This document shows, piece after piece, positions 11,616-23,014 of a DNA stretch of 64,000 nt. A program made the position numbers and the translations under genes. Origin of the DNA: Serripes groenlandicus (lineage: Eukaryota > Mollusca > Bivalvia > Cardiida > Cardiidae); contig JASEVX010000003.1 of assembly GCA_031761405.1 (NCBI GenBank), positions 113,527,044-113,591,043 on the forward strand. The letters are read 5' to 3'. How positions within the stretch are numbered: position 1 is the first letter of the stretch; each line of letters opens with the position of its first letter. The notes under the pieces are model-generated. The model was given only the letters and a program-made list of their open reading frames with translations. It made no database searches and had not been told where the DNA came from.

Positions 11616-12990
11616 ATTAAAAAACAAGAGGCCCATGAGGGCCTATGCTCTACTGGTATGGTTCTTTGGTCATTTTCAATCCAGAGCATGTATGTATGGT
11701 GAAGATCGGATAGTAAATGGAGGCTCTTTTGTGTTCACAAGCTGTATTATAGCAATTTTTACAATTTCATGGGCCATAATCCAGTCTTGCATGGGCGGAT
11801 CTAGCTGGTTTTCAAAAGGAACCAAGCTCTCATCAATATTTAACTACTATCTAAGTTTGGTGAAGATCAGATAGTAAATGGAGCCTCTATTGTGTTCACA
11901 TGCTCAATTATAGCAATTTGGACAATTTCAAGGGCCATAATCCAGTCTTGCATGGGCGGATCTGGCTGGTTTTCGAAAGGAACCGAGCTCTCATGGATAT
12001 CTAACTACTGTATAAGTTTGGTTGAGATACAATCAAACGTGAAGACTGTATCGTGTTAACAAGCTCTTTTATAGCAATTTTGACCATTTCAAGGGCCATA
12101 ATCCAGTCTTGCATGGGCGTATCTGACTGGCTTTCAAAAGGAACCGAGCTCTCATAGATATCTAACTACTGTATAAGTTTAGTTGAGATACAATCAAAAG
12201 TGAAGACTGTATCGTGTTAACAAGCTCTTTTATAGCAATTTTGACCATTTCAAGGGCCATAATCCAGTCATGCATGGGCGGATCTGGCTGGTTTTCGAAA
12301 GGAACCGAGCTCTCATGGATATCTAACTACTGTATAAGTTTGGTTGAGATACAATCAAACGTGAAGACTGTATCCTGTTAACAAGCTCTTTTATAGCAAT
12401 TTTGACCATTTCAAGGGCCATAATCCAGTCATGCATGGGCATAATCCAGTCATGCATGGGCGGATCTGGCTGGTTTTCGAAAGGAACCGAGCTCTTATGG
12501 ATATCTAACTACTGTATAAGTTTGGTTGAGATACAATCAAACGTGAAGACTGTATCGTGTTAACAAGCTCTTTTATAGCAATTTTGACCATTTCAAGGGC
12601 CATAATCCAGTCATGCATGGGCGGATCTGGCTGGTTTTCGAAAGGAACCGAGCTCTCATGAATATCTAACTACTGTATAAGTTTGGTTGAGATGCAATTA
12701 AAAGTGAAGACTGTAGCGTGTTAACAAGCTCTTTTATAGCAATTTTGACCATTTCAAGGGCCATAATCCAGTCATGCATGGGCGGATCTGGCTGGTTTTC
12801 GAAAGGAACCGAGCTCTCATGGATATCTAACTACTGTATAAGTTTGGTTGAGATACAATCAAAAGTGAAGACTGTATCGTGTTAACAAGAAATTGTTTAC
12901 GGACGCACGGACGGACGCACGCACGCACGCACGGACGACGGACACATCGCCACGACATAAGCCCTTCTGGCCAAAGGCCAGTAGAGCTAA
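11616..12990. mobile_element. Element of seven 161-bp tandem modules with hairpin ends
   Basis: The left end contains AACAAGAGGCCCATGAGGGC (a hairpin) and GCTCTACTGG; the right end contains CTGGCCAAAGGCCAG (a hairpin) and CCAGTAGAGC, the inverted partner of GCTCTACTGG. Between them, modules containing 'GGGCCATAATCCAG' start at 11774, 11935, 12096, 12257, 12418, 12600 and 12761. The period is 161 bp, with one 21-22-bp internal duplication near 12420-12450. A GGACGCAC-rich simple repeat lies at 12898-12945. Hairpin ends, subterminal inverted repeats and tandem modules suggest a non-autonomous Helentron-like element (inferred). Confidence 0.65.
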
Positions 12991-13393
12991 AAATATGTCC
13001 AATCAAAGAGCAAACAGTTGACCGCGTGTCTCTTTTATTGACAATAAAAACATCAGTTAAGCGTCATGACAATCATTTTTCCAAAAACCCTGATTAAACG
13101 TGTAAAAAAACCTCCGATCACACAGTAACTTGACCTTCACATTGTCAAACATTAAGACCGGTTACCTGTTATAGTTATCGTAATCAGCTATACACAAAGA
13201 AAAATCGATACCTGGCTTGTATTGTTGAAAAAATACATTGCTTAGAGCATTTATATAAACAAAATGGTTGTTCAATTTGCCCAATTTGGTTTTTTTCTTT
13301 CGCCACTTTGATTTTTTTTTCACATTTGGCAACTTTGGCGGCTGACAGCAGAGGCCCTGATTCATTCCATTAATCAATCAAGCATCCATTCAG

Positions 13394-13530
13394 CCGGTCA
13401 ATGATCATTCATTCAGTCGGTCAATGATTATTCATTCAATCGGTCAATGATTATTCATTCAGTCGGTCAATGATCATTCATTCAGCCGGTCAATGATCAT
13501 TCATTCAGTCGGTCAATGATATTATCAAAC
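13394..13530. repeat. 23-bp minisatellite, about six copies
   Basis: The unit CGGTCAATGATCATTCATT plus CAGT repeats with a 23-bp spacing (CGG at 13395, 13418 and on). Units alternate between GATCATT and GATTATT. It contains no coding signal. Confidence 0.85.
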
Positions 13531-13717
13531 AAGAGCACCGCGTCGGCACAGATGCTCGACTGATAGAAAACAGAAAAAAAGCTGAGCTGAACAAAAAAAA
13601 ATAACCGGACGACTACACTGCCGCCACAGAAAAAAAGCTGAGCTGAACAAAAATCCTAACAGGACGACCACGCCAGGGTCATGACAATAGCTCTCGCTTT
13701 TTTAAAAGTCGAGCTAA

Positions 13718-13883
13718 AAATGGAAAATCTCTGTAATTGAATGGATAACCTATGACTAAAAGTTGAAAACATTGTGGCAAAAGAAGAAATTGCTCATCTT
13801 GAGCAATTACTTCTTTAGTCACTATGTTTTCTAAAAGCCATCTGCAGGCGTCAGAAAGCGTCTATATGAGGGAAAGGGTTAAC
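13718..13883 (-). mobile_element. Family A MITE, truncated
   Basis: It has the central hairpin ('GTGGCAAAAGAAGAAATTGC') and the right end 'TATATGAGGGAAAGGGTTAA', but lacks the left TTAA-CCCTTT end. It begins directly after a sequence with GCTGAGCTGAACAAAAA direct repeats (13570-13655). Confidence 0.7.
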
Positions 13884-14701
13884 ATTTGTTTTAGGTTACC
13901 ATACCATACAAAACCAGTAGTGAATGTCAGTCATTCATTTTTTCCTCAATTTTTTTATATTTTCAAAGCAGACCACTCAGTGTCTAGGAGGGGGGATCAG
14001 GGGGATCCGTCCGATCTTGCTTATTCTCACACTGTTTTTTGAATATTCACCCCTAAATTTGTATGGGTTTTTTACATAGACAAAGATGGAAAAATGCCTA
14101 AATGTCTTCATTAATTCAATTCTCGCATAAAATTCCCCCCTTGTTTTCGAATCCTAGATTCGACATTGACCACTCAAAACATATTAATTATATATATTCA
14201 AGGACATAACTAAATCGAGTTTTTTCGAATTAAAGAACTACACGTATTAAATCATAGTTTTTGAAAAGAAATAATGTTAAGTTACAGAAGAGTTTCATTC
14301 TGATACAAAAGAAGTGCGAACTAATTTGGGTACGAATAACTCTTCCTCAAATAAATGTGTAAACAGACACAACATAATAAACTAGTGTCCTATATCGTTT
14401 CTAGTTGGTCCACACACGATAGTTACGTCATTCTTAGCGATCTTATAATGAAACATAAATACTTTTGTACAGTATAGATGCATGTTCTTTTTCTGTATAT
14501 TTCAGCCGACAAAGAATAGTTAATTTTTACCTTTCCGTGTAGATCTAGTGTAATCTGTTTGACCCGGGGCTGTAATATGCAAATGTAAATGTGATCAAAT
14601 AAGGGAGATAACTACAACACACATTTGCTAATCAAAATGGGATGACTACGGTTACTAACCCTGACATCAAAATAAAGATCACATTACACGAAATAAATTT
14701 C

Positions 14702-14944
14702 TTCTATCAACCAGGAAATCCCCCTTAGCGTCGGGGATTTCGAAACCGGGTATCCCGGGTTCGATCCCCAGTCGCGGCACTTCGGTTATGGTGGAGTGCA
14801 CTTGGGCAAGGCACATTTTCTAGCCTAGTACTGGTTTGTTTACCCAGGGATCATGAATAATTAAATTTAATTGCGCGCTAAATGACCTTAGCTGTCGATG
14901 CGCCATAAAACAATATACATTCATTCATTCATTCTATCAACCAG
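14702..14944 (+). mobile_element. SINE with 13-bp target duplication
   Basis: The body is 14715-14931, flanked by TTCTATCAACCAG at 14702-14714 and 14932-14944. The head contains a perfect hairpin (GAAATCCCC / GGGGATTTC) and a B-box-like GGTTCGATCCCC, as in tRNA-derived SINEs. The 3' tail is (CATT)n. It shares its body with 45963-46129. The A box is not convincing, so the tRNA of origin cannot be named. Confidence 0.85.
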
Positions 14945-15059
14945 TTTGATTTTCAACCCGCAATTGTCACACTTTCTAAGCGTTCCTCAGATAGAACACC
15001 CTATAGTATAGACAATGACAAGTACGTAACTTAGGTCACCGGCCCATAATACATAACAT

Positions 15060-15310
15060 AAGAGCCGTCCCAGAAAACCAACATTGTGGATTCTGCGTAA
15101 AGTATCGAACCGGATCAGCCTAACCATGCCGCGCAGGCTAACCCGGACAGACACATTTAGCCTACTGTGGAGTTTTCTGTTTCAAGAATAATTACTCTAT
15201 ACGTCTATCCCCTGAGACTGAATGTGTCGGCCCGGATTAGCCTGTGCGGACTCTTCGCAGTCTGATCTGGGTCCATACATTACGCAGAATTCATAATGTT
15301 GGTGTGCTCA
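15060..15310 (+). mobile_element. Family C inverted-repeat element
   Basis: It begins 'GAGCCGTCCCAGAAAACCAA' and ends with the partner sequence near 'AATGTTGGTGTGCTC'. The interior carries GATCAGCCTAA, CCGCGCAGGCTAACCCGGAC and GACTGAATGTGTCGGCC. This family is GC-rich compared with its surroundings and recurs at 16.7, 16.9, 35.2-35.9, 47.7-48.2, 52.2 and 54.3 kb. Confidence 0.75.
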
Positions 15311-15770
15311 TTTTCTTTTTTAGCATGGATTATTAAATTGTTTGAAGGTGTCGAAACTAGCAATGCTAGAACCAGATTTATACCAGGTGACAAGCAAATG
15401 TTGTTTGATTTCATGGAACTTTTCACACTGGAAAAATACATGATAGTAATGTTAGGATTAACTTTTTGAAAACAGGACAAACATATCCTATTTCCACCGA
15501 GTAATTTTACTATGGCGACCACAGTCACAATTCTAAACGTATGATTAGAACAATGACATTTTGATAAAGCAATTTAAATTAATGATTAAACGAGATATGT
15601 TTCTGTATTCAAAATAGCGTTACAATGTTTATGGTGAAGATATCGACCAGATTCGTTGATACCTCCGTGCCAGTTTTGCTTGAAACAATCTACTTTACAT
15701 TGTGTAAAACATTTTATAAGTTGATTCACGTTACTAACCTCCTGTGAAATCCAAACGTTTCCAAAACGAT

Positions 15771-16000
15771 TTAACCCTTTACCTCATATAGGCGCTTTCT
15801 GACGCCTCTGCAGCAGACGGCTATTTGAAAACATAGTGACAAAAGAAGAAATTGCACAAAACGTGCAATTTCTCCTTTTGCCACAATGTTTTCCAATTTT
15901 AGTCATAGGTTATCCATTCAATTATAGAGATTTTCCATTATATGACAAAATATGTTCAAAGTCGTCTGCTGCAGAATTGTCGTATGAGGGAAAGTGTTAA
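15771..16000 (+). mobile_element. Family A TTAA MITE, intact
   Basis: 230 bp, TTAA at 15771-15774 and 15997-16000. The central hairpin is GAAATTGCACAAAACGTGCA. It is one of the best-preserved copies. Confidence 0.85.
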
Positions 16001-16039
16001 GGAGAGATTGATCAACAGTTACAGAGGACTAGACTGGTC

Positions 16040-16150
16040 TTTTCCCCACAATGTTTCTCTTATTACTCAACCAAATTCTACGGTGTGGGTACTCAAAAGA
16101 ATCGTCTCACTTGGACGATTCTTTTGAAATACCAACAACATAGGGTTTAA
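16040..16150. mobile_element. Family D hairpin element
   Basis: Inverted arms GTGTGGGTACTCAAAAGAAT and the partner ending 'CAACAACATAGGGTTT' surround a short loop. Related hairpins occur at 44720-44785 and, almost perfect, at 46505-46577. Confidence 0.6.
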
Positions 16151-16239
16151 ATGGCAGATAAGGATTTTAGAACACGAAAAATACCCGTTATCTGGAGATC
16201 TGACCATGCATATACTAATCTACATGAGAAAGTTGGTGT

Positions 16240-16707
16240 AAGACATAAATGTCGCCGAAAGACTGCATTCATAACTTTTTACCACACATCATACAAAATG
16301 TTATGCAATTTAGTCATCGTGACATTCTTGGCCTTCATTAGTCTTAATATAGTGAGTGCTTTCATTAAGGACTAATTTCAGGTTTTTTTTGAAAATCCAG
16401 AAACACATTTTAGGATTTTTGTGTCAGGCAATTTGGGATTAAATGCAATAAACCGCCATTTAACCGTTTCCCAGTGTAAAGCAACAGTGTCAGCAGTCTA
16501 CTTTTAATACATTGAGAAAAGGGTTAAATTGTTGAAGATATGGACTTTCTCCTTTTTTCAAAATGTTATTAACATTGCAACATATTTATAATCACAATTT
16601 CACAGATATTAAAATGTATCCTCGTATGATTAAATAGTAGACTATCCTTGACATAAAATATCAGCTAAACAGTTAATTTACATTTAAATCGTTGTACATG
16701 TATACAT
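16240..16707. repeat. Diverged copy of a segment also at about 60.8-61.5 kb
   Basis: Shared marks in the same order at both places: 'AATGTCGCCG', 'CATTAGTCTTA', 'GTGCTTTCATTAAGGA', 'AAGGGTTAAAT', 'AATATCAGCTAAACAGTTAA'. The 61-kb copy lacks the family C elements that follow here. The right part (16620-16707) is also present inverted at about 35690-35775. Confidence 0.6.
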
Positions 16708-16708
16708 G

Positions 16709-17192
16709 TGAGCCGTCCCGCGCGCAAACCAACATAGTGGACTCTGCGTACATTATCGATCCGGATCAGCCTAAGCATGCCAGGCAGGATTACCCGGATA
16801 AACACTTTTCGCCTCCTGTGGATTTTCTGTTTCAGGAATCACCACTCTATACCTCTATGGCCCTGAGACGGAATGTGTCGGCCGGATCAGTCTGCGCGGA
16901 CAGCGCAGGCTGATCTGGTCGATACATTACGCAGATGTGTGCCATTTGAGCCGTCCCGCGAGAAAATCAACATTGTGGACTCTGCGTACAGTATCGATCC
17001 GGATCAGCCTAAGCATGCCGCGTAGACTTACCCGGACAGATAATGTTCGCCTCCTGTAGATTTTGTTTCATGAATCATTACTCTATACCACTATCACCCT
17101 GAAACGGAATGTGTCGGCCCGGATAAGGCTGATCTGTCTCGATACATTACGCAGATACCCTAGTGTTGGTTTTCTCGTGGAACGGCTCATTT
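16709..17192 (+). mobile_element. Two tandem family C elements
   Basis: Copies at about 16709-16940 and 16948-17192 follow one another. Ends are 'GAGCCGTCCCGCG' and 'GGTTTTCTCGTGGAACGGCTC'-like. The first lacks its full right end. The same two-copy arrangement with the same left flank occurs inverted at 35214-35692. Confidence 0.8.
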
Positions 17193-17394
17193 ATTTATCT
17201 GTCTCATGTTTGTTGTGTCTTTTTTTTTAATATATATATATATAGTTGTTTCAAAGGTCGATTGTTTTAATGTGAACCTTTTAGTATCCACTACTGACAA
17301 CACTTCACTACATACTTGTGACTCATTTAGCCATTGGCTATTTTACAATGAGGCCATCTTAATAGCTATCATAAAGAAACATACAATGATGAAA

Positions 17395-17559
17395 CAATTA
17401 ATTGCCCCCAAATAAATCTAAAGAAGATAGTGTGACATGCAGAGATAGGTCATTCACATACATTAAGAAAAGTAGAGGACCTAGCACAGAGCCTTGAGGA
17501 ACGCAATATAGGGAGACATTTTGAACTAATGCTCCCAATTTGAACACGTTGTATCCTTT
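17395..17559 (-). pseudogene. LINE reverse-transcriptase relic, 3' half
   Basis: Minus-strand translation gives the reverse-transcriptase motif B block VPQGSVLGPLLFLMYVNDL, the signature of non-LTR retrotransposon RT of jockey/CR1/I type. It runs to an in-frame stop at 17398-17400, where the catalytic YADD box would be expected but is absent. A one-base shift near 'TTCAAAATG' separates it from the preceding RVQIGSISS segment. The upstream part continues beyond the inserted Helitron-like element at 18984. Confidence 0.8.
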
Positions 17560-18983
17560 TTGTGTCACCTGCGTAGCATGGTGGGCACTTAGGGATTACT
17601 TTTTTTTTTATCCGGCGTCTGTCTGTCCGTCCGTCACACTTTTTCGTCACGTCACGTCACGTCACGTCACGTCACGTCACACTTTCAAATTTTCAAATAA
17701 CTTTTTTTCTACTCAAGGGATTGAATTGAAACTTCTGGCAATTGTTTATATTAACATTTGTGATGGCTTCACAAAAGAGGGATAATCCAAATATTATTAT
17801 ATCAGACTTATTGCCCCTTTTCTGTCAATTTATTTTTTTATTCATATTGCGTAGCATGGTGGGCACTTTTTTATCCGGCGTCTGTCTGTCCGTCCGTCAC
17901 ACTTTTTCGTCACGTCACGTCACGTCACGTCACGTCACGTCACACTTTCAAATTTTCAAATAACTTTTTTTCTACTCAAGGGATTGAATTGAAACTTCTG
18001 GCAATTGTTTATATTAACATTTGTGATGGCTTCACAAAAGAGGGATAATCCAAATATTATTATATCAGACTTATTGCCCCTTTTCTGTCAAAAATTATTT
18101 CATTCATATTGCGTAGCATGGTGGGCACTTTTTTATCCGGCGTCTGTCTGTCCGTCCGTCACACTTTTTCGTCACGTCACGTCACGTCACGTCACACTTT
18201 CAAATAACTTTTTTTCTACTCAAGGGATTGAATTGAAACTTCTGGCAATTGTTTATATTAACATTTGTGATGGCTTCACAAAAGAGGGATAATCCAAATA
18301 TTATTATATCAGACTTATTGCCCCTTTTCTGTCAAAAATTATTTCATTCATATTGCGTAGCATGGTGGGCACTTAGGGATTACTTTTTTTTTTATCCGGC
18401 GTCTGTCTGTCCGTCCGTCACACTTTTTCGTCACGTCACGTCACGTCACGTCACGTCACGTCACACTTTCAAATTTTCAAATAACTTTTTTTCTACTCAA
18501 GGGATTGAATTGAAACTTCTGGCAATTGTTTATATTAACATTTGTGATGGCTTCACAAAAGAGGGATAATCCAAATATTATTATATCAGACTTATTGCCC
18601 CTTTTCTGTCAAAAATTATTTCATTCATATTGCTTAGCATGGTGGGCACTTAGGGATTACTTTTTTTGTGTCACCTGCGTAGCATGGTAGGCACTTAGGG
18701 ATTACTTTTTTTTTTGTCCGGCGTCTGTCTGTCTGTCTGTCTGTCTGTCCGCTGTCTGTCGTCACACTTTTTCGTCACGTTTTCAAATAACTTTTTTCTA
18801 CTCAAAGGATTGGATTGAAACTTCTGACAAATGTTTATATCAATCTTTGTGATGGGTTCACAAAAGGGGGATAATCAAAATACGTTTATATCAGAGTTAT
18901 TGCCCCTTTTCTGTCAAAAATTTAAATTTTCTGACAAGGCGCCGGCAGGTGACACACGTGCTCCGGGGAGCACTCCATTCTAG
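17560..18983 (+). mobile_element. Helentron-like non-autonomous element, 1.42 kb
   Basis: The 5' part starts with GTGTCACCTGC and the 3' part has its inverted partner GCAGGTGACAC. A 16-bp hairpin GTGCTCCGGGGAGCAC (18958-18973) precedes the terminal CTAG (18980-18983), followed by T. There is no target duplication, and the element sits between T residues of a LINE. These are features of Helitron2/Helentron derivatives. The interior is about 3.5 tandem modules, each with GGCGTCTGTCTGTCCGTCCG, a (CGTCA)n run and 'TATTGCCCCTTTTCTGTC'. No Rep/helicase is encoded. Confidence 0.8.
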
Positions 18984-19030
18984 TTTCAAGATAAGATTTA
19001 ATCCAAAGTATTGATCTATTGTCAAATTTG
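18984..19030 (-). pseudogene. LINE reverse-transcriptase relic, upstream piece
   Basis: Minus-strand frame reads FDNRSILWIKSYLE, the segment that normally precedes the RT block found at 17395-17559. It stops exactly at the Helentron 3' end. Joining the two flanks across the insertion gives a plausible SYLE-K-RIQRVQIGS sequence, which supports one interrupted element. Confidence 0.7.
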
Positions 19031-19451
19031 TATAATTTAAGTTAATTATAGAATTAACTATTCTACCTAATTAATAGGTAGAAGGCTAATGCTGTCGGTT
19101 TTTTGACGAACGGGGAAACATATTTCTTATAGATTTCCATTTATTTTTAACTTTTCGTACAAATGTTAATTCCAGCACTTTAATGATCTTAAATATCGAT
19201 TTTAAAAAAAATGATTAAAAAGACGACAATTATTTTCAATCCGTGTTTTTCTGCTCATTTTTTTGCTCATTTTATACATACCCAAAATACCGATTTTAAA
19301 AAAAATGATTAAAAAGCCGACAATAATTTTCAATCTGTGTTTTACGTCTGCTTTTTATACATATCCAAAATGGCGGCCCCCATGGATTTTTCCAGTTTCA
19401 TTTCAGAAAGCTTCATTCTCACGCCCGTTACCTATAAACGAAAAAAAAAAC

Positions 19452-19705
19452 ATTTCGAGGGCTTGGCGTGAAACGGTTGTAACTCAAAACCTATTTTGAA
19501 AACCCTGGATAAGGGGCAATTTTGACCCTTTTGTAAACAATGCAAATTTAGGTGCCATTGCTCAGAACGAGCAATGGCACCTAAATTTCCATTGTTTACC
19601 AAGAAAAATGATTTGACGCCTTTAAAGACTTTATGGCGAGGTAAATAACCTTGGTAAAAAAATACCCATTTTAGTTACAACCGTTTCACGCCAAGCCCTC
19701 GATTT
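19452..19705. mobile_element. Family B MITE with ATTT duplication
   Basis: The body 19456-19701 has termini CGAGGGCTTGGCGTGAAACG and CGTTTCACGCCAAGCCCTCG. The inner hairpin is GTGCCATTGCTC / GAGCAATGGCAC. ATTT flanks both sides (19452-19455, 19702-19705). About 250 bp; no coding capacity. Confidence 0.85.
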
Positions 19706-19890
19706 ATGGTTTTTTTCGTATAAATGTGGAAAGTAAGCTCTCAGCATGTGTTTGAATTTTTCGGGTGAATCCACTTCTCCTTCTGGTTTGACAACACTGG
19801 TTGCGGAGCTAGGCTTGAATTTAGATGTAAATTTGAATATCAGCTTTCGCGTCCAAGATTGCTTGAAAGGAGCTGGAAACATGGTCCACA
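19706..19890 (-). other. Coding-like open frame fragment, unrecognised
   Basis: On the minus strand an open frame begins with ATG at 19880-19882 and reads a basic, serine- and lysine-rich peptide of about 60 residues before running into the family B MITE at 19701. An in-frame TAG lies about 30 bases upstream of the ATG. No domain is recognised and no splice donor is obvious. It could be an exon remnant, a transposon fragment or chance. Confidence 0.2.
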
Positions 19891-20209
19891 GATTGCCTAT
19901 TGTTTTACGAGTCTAAGCAGCTCTTGAATTTAACACTTAACGCATTTGTGTGGGGTGATTTTTGGAGTAAAGAGTAAACTTGCTCATTTTGTCCTACTGT
20001 TTTCAACCTGTTTCAGACCAAGTTCGTGGCCAATTCTTTCCATGATATTGCCTGAGAGTGTGAATTCCAGTCATTTTCTTACAATTATGGCACTCCTTGA
20101 AACAGGAAAATCCTTTTGTTAATACAAGAATGGATATTATGATAAACATTGAGAGAATAAAAGTTGGGCGGTGTCCTCAGGAAACAAAAAAAAATCAGCT
20201 TTCACCTGT

Positions 20210-20440
20210 ATATCCCTTTCCCTCATATAGACGCTTTCTGACGCCTCTGCAGCAGACGGCTTTTTGAAAACATAGTAACAAAAGAAGAGATTGCACAAAA
20301 CGTGCAATTTCTCCTTTTGTCACAATGTTTTCCACTTTTAGTCATAGGTTATCCATTCAATTATAGAGATTTTCCATTATTTGACAAAATATGTTCAAAG
20401 TCGTCTCCTGCAGAATTGTCGTATGGGGGAAGGGGATATT
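20210..20440 (+). mobile_element. Family A MITE with atypical flanks
   Basis: A full-length copy ('CCCTTTCCCTCATATAGACG' to 'GTATGGGGGAAGGGGAT'). Its flanks read TATAT/ATATT rather than TTAA. Either the TTAA mutated on both sides or the boundary was converted. Confidence 0.75.
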
Positions 20441-20522
20441 GCCACCTATAGGAATTCGGGGTGAACCATTATCGTATGGATTCTACATGTGATCGAGTAG
20501 GTCTAGAGTGAGACAGTCCATA

Positions 20523-20789
20523 CAGAGGGCTTGGCGTGAAACAGTTGTAACTAAAATCGGTATTTGTTTACTAAGGTTAATCACCTCGCCATGAAGTCTT
20601 TATAAGTTTTAAATCCCTTTTCTTGGTAAGCAATGGAAATTTAGGTGCCATTGCTCGTTCTGGGTGCCATTGCTCGTTCTGAGCAATGGCACTTAAATTT
20701 GTATTGTTTACAAAGGGGTCAAAATTGCCCCTAAACCATGATTTTCAAAATAGGTTTTTAGCTACAACCGTTTCACGCCAAGCCCTCGG
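20523..20789. mobile_element. Family B MITE
   Basis: Termini GAGGGCTTGGCGTGAAAC and the inverted partner ending 'GCCAAGCCCTCG'. One inner arm is duplicated ('GTGCCATTGCTCGTTCTG' twice near 20650-20680), which makes this copy slightly longer. Confidence 0.85.
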
Positions 20790-23010
20790 TACATTTAACT
20801 ATTTAAGAAAAACTCTCATTAAAATTTTATGAAATCTACACAAATCAAAACATACTTTGAACTACCAAATAGTGAAAGTGACGTTATTCAATGCTGATAT
20901 TGTAATGAAACCATAATATGAGTATAGGTGCTACCTATTTTCGGGTAAACATTTAATATGTTAATAGGCAAAGCCTAGGTCGTGTGAAAGCAAGAACAAA
21001 TTAATTAAGCACTGTCTGTCCCCCAACAAGAAACAAATTAATAGGCAAATTGTAGAAGGTTACAAAAACAGAATTTGAAAAACATATTGAAAAAAACGAA
21101 ACTTAGCATGCATTTAAGTTTAATTTGTACATATATATCTGTTTTATTTTTTATTAGGTCAGGATTGTAACAGACTGTAAGATTTCCAAGGATGTTGATG
21201 GAAAAAAACACTAGAAGGCATTGAAGAATGTTCTGATTTATTTTTACAAATGCCAGTTATTTGTAAACTAGTAATACATATAATTGGAAACTGACTCTTA
21301 CCATGGTTGATTGAATGACTTGCGCTTAACATTACTTTCAGTGGTACTTCAGTTCACCTAACATTTTCCCCTGGCTTTCTAGAATACTAAAATACTCCAC
21401 ACAACAATCTTCCAAGTCAGATGGCTAACTTTGCATGATCTGGCTGAATGTATAATCTTGAGGCAATTTAAGATGAGAACACTATGCATACAGACTGAGA
21501 AAACTGTAACTTTTGACAAATATTTTCAAAAGTCCCATTTATAATGATGTATGTTGGAAAGGGTAAAGTTTAGCCCCTTGTCTGATGTAAATAACTTGAT
21601 TTCTGTGACTAATCCGAATACATTGTCGGAATGGTGTAATTGATCCAAATTGAACATATCCAAAATGAACAATATGTTCCTATTCAACAACATTATCACT
21701 TTGAACACCTATCTCCTTTTCTGGTTTTTAATTTGTAAAACATGAAACAGCATCAGATTATTTGTTAATAAGTACCAGACTTAGTGTCAACAACAGTTAC
21801 TGATTATATATATACATGTATCTGAAATATGTTGTTTGAAAACAAATGGATAATGAAAGATCTGATCAATATATTCAATATACATTTTATTGCATAAAAC
21901 AATAAACAGTATGTTTATAGCAAATAAAGAAATTATAAAAAAGTACAAACAGAGAAATGGATTTTCCAGAAGAATTTTCAATAATTTAACATTGTTTATT
22001 GAGTGATCATGTTAAAATTGCTCTATTATAAAAGTATGATGTATAAATTTCGTTAAAACTTTGATATTAGAAGCGTTATCAAAGCTGGATCAAACCTTGA
22101 ACATGTACAGATTCTCAGAGTTATCAATGTTGATAACCATTCCTTTTTTAATTGTTATTGCTCAATTATAAAAAGGGTACAGGGAGTAAACTATTTTCAC
22201 TAGAAGCCTGGATAAAAATGTAATAATTGTTTAAGTAAGACAACTCCCCACAACATAATTGTTTCATGTATACATTGTTAAGTTTAGTTGCTTCTTTCAA
22301 AACAATATCTGCTGAAATTTGATCTTAGAACTCTTGTTAGACCAGGTGTTTTAGCATTAAATTACAGTATAGGTTTTTATTTTGAGCAGCAGTTCATGAA
22401 AATATGTGTAATTTTATTACCAGAAAAGTATAAGATTTTTTTTGTTACAATGAATGTATACCAATTTAAATTTTACCATTTTTATTGTATAGATTATACA
22501 ATTTCACACAGAAAAATGGATTTCACAATAAATTACATAGAAAACAGAGGTCACTGGGTGACTAATATAACTGACATTAATTATGAACTGCCTTATAGCC
22601 TTTTTCTGTTGAAAAAACAGATTAAGTTTTCTTTATTTTTCAACCAAAATGTTTATACAAATTTATTTGAATAAAAAGTATTTTGAGTGTTGTTGAATTT
22701 AAAAAGAGATTTATCCTCTTTATCTACATATTTCAATGCTCAGTTTGTTTTTACGTTATTTGAGTTTGATATAGCAAGTGTACATTGTCCTGTTTCATAG
22801 ACGGACCTAAATCGGTGACCGTAAAAGGCTTTTATTTTGCATTTGCTCTTCAATTTGAAGAGTTCTATGACATCATTGGTTGTTGTGCTCCCAAGTATGA
22901 AAATAGTGCTGTCAACAGATGTTGAATCTTTTTTAAATGTTGTTTGAATACATACATGCAGAGTATTTAAAATAACCTAGTGAAAATACTGTTTAAATTC
23001 TTAGTACCAA
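20790..23010. other. AT-rich stretch without supported genes
   Basis: No exon with coding-like composition and splice sites could be supported. The longest open frame (22288-22674, + strand) is rich in F, Y, I and K, as expected of AT-rich noncoding DNA. Confidence 0.5.
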
Positions 23011-23014
23011 GTTT

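Noticed and set aside
17640..18470. Clusters of CGTCA as cAMP-response elements
   Set aside because: The CGTCA runs are simple repeats inside transposon modules, not TGACGTCA sites at a promoter.
22288..22674. 128-codon frame as a gene
   Set aside because: Composition is what AT-rich noncoding DNA gives (F, Y, I, K, N), with no recognisable domain or splice signals.
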